A DNA stretch of 6,086 nucleotides from a bacterium (GTDB taxonomy: Bacteria > Verrucomicrobiota > Verrucomicrobiae > Opitutales > Opitutaceae): the NCBI GenBank assembly GCA_021780625.1, contig JAJXYI010000628.1, positions 1 through 6,086 of the forward strand, in the 5' to 3' direction. The translations under genes and the position numbers were made by a program. The stretch's first letter is position 1; every line of letters begins with the position of its first letter. Below are positions 1-4,426 of the stretch, one piece after another. The notes beneath the pieces were generated by a model that saw only the letters and a list, made by a program, of their open reading frames with translations, did no database searches and was not told the origin of the DNA.

Positions 1-95
1 CGACGCGGGTGGACGCCAGCGCCGATGCGCAGCACGGTTCCGCAATCACCTTCCCATCACTCTTCCAGCGCAATCCCACGCAACGTGAGCTCTAA
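1..95 (+). CDS. Possible 3' tail of the upstream dcw gene (ftsQ candidate), partial
   Basis: The frame starting at base 3 is open from the window edge to a TAA at 93-95 and gives about 30 residues ending in TQREL. It has high GC at third positions, like the genes around it. It would overlap a GTG start of ftsA at base 85 by 11 bp, a common arrangement for coupled genes. In many dcw clusters the gene before ftsA is ftsQ, and that is the only reason for the suggestion. The visible residues carry no motif that identifies the protein, and the other two plus-strand frames are also open over part of this stretch. It could be noise. Confidence 0.3.
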   Translation, partial: TRVDASADAQHGSAITFPSLFQRNPTQREL

Positions 96-1296
96 AACCC
101 GTTTCATCGGAGCCGTCGAAATCGGCACATCCAAGATCACCGTTCTCATAGGAGAATACACAGGCCGCGAACTGGCCATCATCGGATACGGCGAATGCCA
201 GTCGCGCGGCGTCGTCAAGGGCACCGTGGTCGACTACAAGGCCGCGAGCGAGTGCACGCATTCGGCCCTCGAGGCCGCGGAGCAGGGCGCCGGCGAGCGC
301 ATCGACTTCGTGTTCCTCGCCCAGTCGGGCAGCCACATCGAGGGCTTCTACAACGAGGCCTCGGTCAATGTGAAGTCCGCCGACAACATGGTCAGTCAGC
401 TCGACGTCGACACGGTCTGCTCGCTGGCGACTGCGAAGGAACTGCCGGCGGGCCGCATGGTGGTGCACAATCTCCGCCGTCCTTTCCGTCTCGACGGACG
501 AATCGTGCCGGGCTCCCCCGAGCACCTCGTCGGGCGCCGGCTGGAATCGGGTTACTGGATCGTGCACGGCCAGGAGAACAAGCTGGCCGACGGCATCCAC
601 GTCATCCGGGGTTTCAATCTTTCGGTGCGCGAGCTGATCCTCTCCGGCCTGGCCTCGGGGCACATGGTGACGACGCCCGAGGAGCGCCACAACGGCATCC
701 TCTCGATCGACATCGGCGCGGGCACCACCGACTACGTGCTCTATCGCGACGGCTGCCCCTTCGTCACGGGCGTGGTTGCGGTCGGCGGCTCGCACATCAC
801 GAACGATGTGGCGATCGGGCTCCGGCTGACCGAAGGGCAGGCCGAGAAACTCAAGATCCATCATGGCCGGGCGATGATCGCTCCCGGTTCCAAGGGCGAG
901 AAGGTGTGGCTCGACGGCAACTTCGCCATCGGCGACCGCCAGTTCCCGCGACACACGATCGAGCAGATCTGTGCGGCGCGGACCTGGGAGATTTTCGAGG
1001 TGGTGAAGAAGAAGCTCGGACCGTCGTTCTCGCCTGAGAAATGCGCGGCGGGGGTCGTGCTCACCGGCGGAACCTCCAAACTGCCCGCGATCGCCGAATG
1101 CGCCGCGAAGGTGTTCGGCGTCCCGGCCCACCTCGGCGAGGCGCCGTCGACGGTCAGTCAGAACCTGCGAGAGCCCGGCTACAACACCGCCCTCGGGCTT
1201 CTCTATTACGGCCTGTCGTCCCAGACGGAGGCGGCCCCGCGCTCCGCGCACCGCAAGTCCGCAAACCTCTTCCAACGCATCCTCGCCGGCTTCTGA
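85..1296 (+). CDS. ftsA: Cell division protein FtsA (actin-like FtsZ membrane anchor)
   Basis: FtsA is an actin-fold ATPase that polymerises under the membrane and tethers FtsZ to the division site. Numbered from the GTG at 85 (403 aa; E. coli FtsA is 420), it shows the phosphate-1 loop VEIGTSK (11-17), an SHS2/1C-type region (about 70-190), the phosphate-2 motif IDIGAGTTD (208-216) and the adenosine motif VVLTGGTSKLP (324-334). It ends in a short hydrophobic/basic stretch, NLFQRILAGF, fitting the amphipathic membrane-targeting helix. I prefer the GTG at 85 because it places the start about ten residues before the phosphate-1 loop and overlaps the upstream frame by only 11 bp. The alternative is the ATG at 25, which adds 20 low-complexity residues and has a weak GGTGGA at bases 8-13. 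The frame is open to the window edge. The gene ends 8 bp before ftsZ, suggesting co-transcription. Function is very sure; the start is not. Confidence 0.94.
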   Translation: MSSKTRFIGAVEIGTSKITVLIGEYTGRELAIIGYGECQSRGVVKGTVVDYKAASECTHSALEAAEQGAGERIDFVFLAQSGSHIEGFYNEASVNVKSADNMVSQLDVDTVCSLATAKELPAGRMVVHNLRRPFRLDGRIVPGSPEHLVGRRLESGYWIVHGQENKLADGIHVIRGFNLSVRELILSGLASGHMVTTPEERHNGILSIDIGAGTTDYVLYRDGCPFVTGVVAVGGSHITNDVAIGLRLTEGQAEKLKIHHGRAMIAPGSKGEKVWLDGNFAIGDRQFPRHTIEQICAARTWEIFEVVKKKLGPSFSPEKCAAGVVLTGGTSKLPAIAECAAKVFGVPAHLGEAPSTVSQNLREPGYNTALGLLYYGLSSQTEAAPRSAHRKSANLFQRILAGF

Positions 1297-1304
1297 ACCC
1301 CGCC

Positions 1305-2651
1305 ATGGACTCCGAACTTCCCCTGGAACAGTCCCTGCTCACCGACCGCGACCTCGCGATCAAGCTGGTAGGCGTCGGCGGCGGCGGCTCGAATGCCGTC
1401 GACCGGCTCAAGATGGACAATCTCGACCGCGTGCAGATGGCGGTCGTCAACACCGACCTCCAGGCGCTCTCGGCCTCCCCCGTGCAGGAAAAGGTGCTCA
1501 TCGGCTCGGGTGTGACGCGCGGGCTGGGCGCGGGTGGTGATCCCGATCTCGGCCGCGAGGCGGCGGAGTCGGATCGCGCCAAGATTGCCCCGGCGGTCAA
1601 GGATCAGGACCTGGTCTTCATCGTGGCCGGCATGGGTGGCGGCACCGGCACCGGTGCGGCGCCCGTGGTGGCGGAGATTGCGGTGGAGCAGGGCGCGCTC
1701 GTCATCGCGTTCGTGACGATGCCGTTCAGCTTCGAGGGGGGACGCCGGCTCAAGCAGGCCGAGGAAGGGCTCGCGGCGCTGCGGCGTGTCGCCGACGCGG
1801 TGATCCTTCTTCCCAACAACGTGCTGCTTCAGGAGGCTGCTGAAAACGAGAGCGTGCTCGACTCCTTTGCGCGCGCCGACGAATGGATCGGCCGCGGCGT
1901 GAAGGCGATCTGGGGCATGCTGCTTCGCACGGGCATGATCAACGTCGATTTTGCAACGCTCCGTCAGGCCTTCCAGTCGCGCGGCGGAAAGACCCTCTTT
2001 GGACTTGGCTCGGGCGAGGGCGAAAATGCGTCGGCCCGGGCGATCGAGAGCCTCCGGCTCTGCCCGCTCCTGGCCACGCCTGAAAACGCCCGCAAGGCCG
2101 ACCGCCTGCTCGTGAACATCACTGCGGGACCGGATCTGGCGACGCATCAGGTCAATGCACTCATGCAGGCGATCACCGAGGAGTTCGGCCTGGACTCGCA
2201 TGTCGTCATGGGAGCGGTGATCGACGAGGCGATGAAGGGCCGCGTCGAGGTGGTCGTACTAGGGACGACCGACATTGGCGGCCGCGGTCGCTCGACCGTG
2301 CGCAGCCCTGCCACTCCGCTTCGCGCGCGTCCATCCGCCCGCCCGGCCCCGGCGGCGGCGCCTGGTGCCGCCTCGGAGACGCCCCGCTCCGACGATGCGG
2401 GCGTCGCAGTGGTCGCAGAAGGCGCGCCTGCCGCCGTGGCAGCCGCACCCGCGCATGTGGCGAGCTCCGCCCCGGCAAAGGCTCCGGCGCAGCCAGTGTC
2501 CGCAGCCAAGCCCGACACCTCGCAGGAGGAATTCTCCTTCGGTGAAGTGGAGTCGCGCGGACACTTTGAGAACACCGACCGCAACCTTTTCGAAGGTCAG
2601 GATCTCGACGTGCCCACCTATCTCCGCAAGGGCATCAAGCTGATGCTCTGA
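1305..2651 (+). CDS. ftsZ: Cell division protein FtsZ (tubulin-like GTPase), with divergent T7 loop
   Basis: FtsZ polymerises with GTP into the cytoplasmic Z-ring that organises septum synthesis. The protein has 448 residues. The GTPase domain shows GGGGSNA (25-31), NTD (49-51), GLGAGGDP (73-80), the tubulin signature GGGTGTG (111-117), PFSFEGGRR (140-148) and a putative guanine-contacting Asp at 192. The second domain (about 225-325) includes HVVMGAVIDEAMKG. An Ala/Pro-rich disordered linker (about 328-425) leads to the C-terminal peptide LDVPTYLRKG (434-443), the docking site for FtsA. Odd points: the T7 loop reads NVDFATLR (213-220), with Thr218 where E. coli has catalytic Asp212, and PNNVLL (170-175) replaces the usual PND/E-K/R-LL. 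The ATG at 1305 fits the normal FtsZ N-terminus; longer in-frame starts lie inside ftsA. No clear Shine-Dalgarno is seen, so translation may be coupled to ftsA, 8 bp upstream. Confidence 0.97.
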   Translation: MDSELPLEQSLLTDRDLAIKLVGVGGGGSNAVDRLKMDNLDRVQMAVVNTDLQALSASPVQEKVLIGSGVTRGLGAGGDPDLGREAAESDRAKIAPAVKDQDLVFIVAGMGGGTGTGAAPVVAEIAVEQGALVIAFVTMPFSFEGGRRLKQAEEGLAALRRVADAVILLPNNVLLQEAAENESVLDSFARADEWIGRGVKAIWGMLLRTGMINVDFATLRQAFQSRGGKTLFGLGSGEGENASARAIESLRLCPLLATPENARKADRLLVNITAGPDLATHQVNALMQAITEEFGLDSHVVMGAVIDEAMKGRVEVVVLGTTDIGGRGRSTVRSPATPLRARPSARPAPAAAPGAASETPRSDDAGVAVVAEGAPAAVAAAPAHVASSAPAKAPAQPVSAAKPDTSQEEFSFGEVESRGHFENTDRNLFEGQDLDVPTYLRKGIKLML

Positions 2652-2665
2652 CGGCCTGAGGGCCG
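2652..2665. repeat. Small palindrome directly after the ftsZ stop
   Basis: CGGCC-TGAG-GGCCG forms a 5-bp GC stem with a 4-base loop immediately after the ftsZ stop codon. No T-run follows, so it does not meet the terminator pattern; it may slow polymerase or protect the mRNA end. A stem of this size is expected often in GC-rich DNA. Confidence 0.3.
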
Positions 2666-2687
2666 GGAAGAAGCGAGGAGTGAGAAG

Positions 2688-2708
2688 CCCGTTCGACTTC
2701 GCTCAGGG
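2688..2708 (+). repeat. Interspersed repeat copy 1 (CCCGTTCGAC...CTCAGGG type)
   Basis: This 21-base element begins CCCGTTCGAC, continues TTCG and ends CTCAGGG. Its reverse complement matches the element at 2785-2804 almost throughout: the flanks CCCTGAGC and GTCGAACGGG are identical, and only the 2-3 bases between them differ (GAA here, CT there). Short elements of this CCCTGAGC/GTCGAA-GGG form are, to my knowledge, frequent between genes in many environmental bacterial genomes. On the minus strand one frame reads LSEVER, a peptide that often appears when such repeats are mistaken for coding sequence. Confidence 0.6.
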
Positions 2709-2784
2709 CAGGCGGGAAGAGAGAAGGAGTCTGGCGGTTGGTGAGGGCGAGTGCCTTGACCTGGAGTGAGGAATCACCCGAGGG

Positions 2785-2804
2785 CCCTGAGCCTGTCGAA
2801 CGGG
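2785..2804 (-). repeat. Interspersed repeat copy 2, inverted relative to copy 1
   Basis: The 20-base element CCCTGAGCCTGTCGAACGGG is the inverted partner of the copy at 2688-2708, with 76 bp between them. It shares the 8-base left flank and 10-base right flank with the reverse complement of copy 1 and differs only in the 2-3 central bases. In RNA the pair could form a long-range stem across the middle of the intergenic region, but the spacing is also consistent with two independent insertions. Confidence 0.6.
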
Positions 2805-2812
2805 GATACCGC

Positions 2813-2845
2813 CCTCGGACACGAGCCTCGGCTCGTGCCTTGAGG
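2813..2845. repeat. Hairpin with perfect 7-bp stem
   Basis: CACGAGC (2820-2826) and GCTCGTG (2831-2837) form a perfect 7-bp stem around the loop CTCG. CCTC (2813-2816) and GAGG (2842-2845) can add four outer pairs across a small internal loop. It lies 35 bp downstream of the can stop in the direction of can transcription. No T-run follows on either strand, so I call it a structured repeat and not a terminator. Confidence 0.5.
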
Positions 2846-2862
2846 TTTCGGATTCCGATACC
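2844..2862. repeat. Imperfect palindrome near the can stop
   Basis: GGTTTCGG (2844-2851) pairs with CCGATACC (2855-2862) around the loop ATT, with one T-T mismatch in eight positions. It starts 17 bp past the can stop codon and abuts the hairpin at 2813-2845, with which it shares two bases. It may contribute to 3'-end formation of the can transcript. There is no T-run, and function is uncertain. Confidence 0.35.
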
Positions 2863-2879
2863 TCCACCGCGAACGGCGC

Positions 2880-3548
2880 TCAGAGCGGGATTCCGGGGCC
2901 GGCGGTGCGGAGACGGTCGATGGCGGTGCGGTATTTTTCGGTGGCCTCCAGCGGACTGCTGCAGGTGCAGTCGAGGTCGCGCAGGCGGCCGTCGTGAATC
3001 CCGTAGACCCAGCCGTGGACGGTCAGCTGTTGGCCGCGGTCCCACGCGTCGCGGACGATTGTGGTCTGGCACACGTTCGCGACCTGTTCGACGACGTTGA
3101 ACTCGCAGAGGCGATCGCGGCGTTCGGTGGGGTCGGTGATGCTGCAAAGACAAGCATCGTGCTTTTCGCGCACATCCTGGACATGCCGCAGCCAGTTGTC
3201 GGCCAGGCCGACGCGTTCGCAGCGCATGGCCGTGCCGACGCCGCTGCAGCCGTAGTGGCCGACGACCATGACGTGTTTCACCTTCAGCAGATCCACGGCA
3301 AACTGGATCACGCTCAGGCAGTTCAGGTCGGTGTGCACGACGATGTTGGCGATGTTGCGGTGGACGAACATCTCTCCGGGCATCAGTCCCACGATCTCGT
3401 TTGCAGGCACGCGGCTGTCGGCGCAGCCGATCCATAGAAACTCGGGGCTCTGCTGGTGGGACAACTTTTCGAAGAAGGCGGGGTCGGCCGCGCTGATCTT
3501 TTCGGCCCAGGCTTTGTTGAGCTCGAAGAGGTTCTTTAGTTTTTGCAC
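2880..3548 (-). CDS. can: Beta-class carbonic anhydrase
   Basis: The enzyme interconverts CO2 and bicarbonate in the cytoplasm, supplying bicarbonate to carboxylases. The 222-residue protein closely resembles E. coli Can along its whole length. Zinc ligands are Cys42, Asp44, His98 and Cys101 (GCADSR at 41-46, GHYGCSG at 97-103), with Arg46 completing the Asp-Arg pair. Trp39, Arg64 and Tyr182 match the Trp/Arg/Tyr triad that forms the non-catalytic bicarbonate site of the E. coli and Haemophilus enzymes, so bicarbonate inhibition of the allosteric (type II) kind is likely. The start is a GTG giving MQKLKNLFELNKAW, which lines up with the E. coli N-terminus; no in-frame ATG lies upstream before a stop codon. 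A weak GGAAAG lies 9 bases before it. It sits 72 bp downstream of aroK on the same strand with no evident terminator between, so co-transcription is possible. No signal peptide is seen. Confidence 0.96.
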   Translation of the reverse strand: MQKLKNLFELNKAWAEKISAADPAFFEKLSHQQSPEFLWIGCADSRVPANEIVGLMPGEMFVHRNIANIVVHTDLNCLSVIQFAVDLLKVKHVMVVGHYGCSGVGTAMRCERVGLADNWLRHVQDVREKHDACLCSITDPTERRDRLCEFNVVEQVANVCQTTIVRDAWDRGQQLTVHGWVYGIHDGRLRDLDCTCSSPLEATEKYRTAIDRLRTAGPGIPL

Positions 3549-3620
3549 GTTCCAAGACTTTCCGGAAAAGGCCGGATGTCTAGACGGGATCGCCGATTTG
3601 TCGGGGTCCGCTCCTCGAAC

Positions 3621-4166
3621 TCAGGCCGGATTCCGGGAGCGCTCGGCGGACTCGCGCCGGTAGCTGCGGATCACGTGGGCGACGATGTCGTGAAACGGAC
3701 GGCTGTCGGTGAGGATCATCGTTCCGGCCGAGCGGTAGATGGGTTCCCGCTCCGCGAAGAGCGCGCGCAGCCTGGCCTCGTGGTCGGCGACATTGAGCAG
3801 GGGGCGGTTCCGATTGGTCGCAGTGCGCTGAAGGAGGGTTTCGATCGAGGCGTGAAGGCAGATGATGATGCCCCGGCTCCGCACCAGCTCGAGCATGCCG
3901 GGCTGGACGATGAGACCCCCGCCGCAGGCGACGACGCAGCCATGGTCCGGGTGTCCCTGTTCGATGAACTCGCGTTCCATCCGCCGGAAAACGGCCTCTC
4001 CCTGGGTTGCGAAGATCTGAGTGATGGGCATGCCGGCCTTAGCCTCGATCTGCTGGTCGCTGTCGATGAGCGTGAGGCCGAGCTTCTGTGCGACGGCCCG
4101 GCCGACCACCGTTTTACCGGCGCCCATGAATCCGACCAGGTACAGATTTGGGTTCGACGTGCTCAT
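3621..4166 (-). CDS. aroK: Shikimate kinase
   Basis: The enzyme phosphorylates shikimate to shikimate 3-phosphate with ATP, the fifth step of the chorismate pathway to aromatic amino acids. The 181-residue protein has the usual family length and every expected motif: Walker A GFMGAGKT (12-19), the DSD motif (35-37) for Mg/shikimate, Arg61 in VFRRME, the GGG loop (81-83), the lid segment NRNRPLL (117-123) with Arg118 and Arg120, and Arg139 in the EREPIYR segment. The ATG at 4166 starts eleven residues before the P-loop, as is typical; only a weak GGGA precedes it. The symbol aroK is used for the general enzyme; aroL-type isozymes cannot be told apart here. aroB, its frequent partner, is not adjacent. 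The gene stands between a sensor kinase and can, all on the minus strand, and probably has its own promoter in the 260-bp gap upstream. Confidence 0.96.
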   Translation of the reverse strand: MSTSNPNLYLVGFMGAGKTVVGRAVAQKLGLTLIDSDQQIEAKAGMPITQIFATQGEAVFRRMEREFIEQGHPDHGCVVACGGGLIVQPGMLELVRSRGIIICLHASIETLLQRTATNRNRPLLNVADHEARLRALFAEREPIYRSAGTMILTDSRPFHDIVAHVIRSYRRESAERSRNPA

Positions 4167-4229
4167 CGTCCCGATTGGTAGAAATCGGACCTCCGCTCTG
4201 CGAGGATAATCCAGATGAACCTCAAAGCC

Positions 4230-4253
4230 TGAATTGAACCACAGAGCAATTCA
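4230..4253. repeat. 7-bp inverted repeat with 10-base spacer upstream of aroK
   Basis: TGAATTG and CAATTCA are perfect inverted arms around a 10-base spacer, 63 bp upstream of the aroK start and overlapping the weak promoter-like boxes there. The A/T-rich arms and their spacing resemble a site for a dimeric regulator, but a short RNA hairpin is equally possible. No second copy is seen in the window. Confidence 0.35.
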
Positions 4254-4324
4254 CCTTCGCCGAGACCAGGGCGGACGGCTGCGCCGCAATCGGAATCCGT
4301 GAAGGTAATGGCCACAAAAATCGC

Positions 4325-4344
4325 AAAAAGGCGCCCGGGGTGCC
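4325..4344 (-). terminator. Candidate intrinsic terminator of the sensor kinase gene
   Basis: On the minus strand, GGCACC and GGCGCC flank a 3-base loop and form a GC-rich stem with one A-C mismatch, followed at once by five T's and, after GCGA, five more. It lies about 80 bp past the kinase stop codon, in the right direction. The same GCACCC can instead pair with GGGTGC at 4372-4377, a competing fold. The stem is short, so confidence is moderate. Confidence 0.4.
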
Positions 4345-4426
4345 GACTTTGAGCGGAGCTCGCTTATGAGCGCACCCGACACGAAGCCGATGCCCCTGGA
4401 ATTTTGTGTTGTTCGAGGCGATTCCC

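Larger units (their letters stand above)
2652..2879. other. Convergent intergenic region with hairpins and interspersed repeats
   Basis: The ftsZ and can stop codons face each other across 228 bp with no convincing gene. The stretch is built of short palindromes and two inverted copies of one repeat (listed separately). No stem followed by a T-run is visible on either strand, so a classical intrinsic terminator cannot be pointed to, although the hairpins could protect 3' ends or help end convergent transcripts. A purine-rich tract at about 2664-2688 and again at 2711-2730 stands out on the plus strand. Confidence 0.6.
4167..4426. other. Spacer between the sensor kinase and aroK; likely aroK promoter region
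   Basis: This 260-bp stretch holds no convincing gene and has visibly more A/T runs than its surroundings (for example 4315-4329 and 4399-4412 on the plus strand). Reading leftward, it contains a candidate terminator for the kinase gene (4325-4344), a 7-bp inverted repeat (4230-4253), and about 60 bp before the aroK ATG. The best promoter-like pair on the minus strand is TTCAGG and GATTAT with 16 bases between (about 4206-4233). It is a weak match to the sigma-70 consensus, so I do not list it as a separate site. Confidence 0.5.

Noticed and set aside
115..135. Glu in place of Asp in the FtsA phosphate-1 loop (VEIGTSK)
   Set aside because: E. coli FtsA also has Glu here (LEIGTAK), so it is a normal FtsA variant.
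46..1275. 409-codon open frame on the minus strand opposite ftsA
   Set aside because: It lies wholly antisense to ftsA, its translation is Arg/His/Ala/Gly-rich without a recognisable fold, and such frames arise from high third-position GC. FtsA motifs prove the other strand.
1041..1304. 88-residue N-terminal extension of FtsZ
   Set aside because: The in-frame ATG at 1041 lies inside ftsA, and the extra residues are an Arg/Pro-rich out-of-frame reading of FtsA. The ATG at 1305 gives a normal FtsZ N-terminus.
1206..2201. 331-codon minus-strand frame opposite ftsZ
   Set aside because: It is antisense to a clearly identified gene, has no domain, and its composition matches a GC-driven shadow.
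2738..3100. 120-codon plus-strand frame starting in the intergenic region
   Set aside because: It translates the repeats and hairpins and then runs antisense into can. It has no motif and an Arg/Pro-rich composition.
2635..3555. 306-codon minus-strand frame across can and the intergenic repeats
   Set aside because: It overlaps can on the same strand in another frame and ends through the repeat region, giving the LSEVER-type peptide typical of translated intergenic repeats. Can has every catalytic residue in its own frame.
3578..3585. GTCTAGAC palindrome between aroK and can
   Set aside because: It is a single 8-bp palindrome with no partner site and no relation to promoter-like boxes, so it is within chance expectation.
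3543..4181. 212-codon plus-strand frame opposite aroK
   Set aside because: It is antisense to aroK, which has a complete set of shikimate kinase motifs; the frame shows no domain.
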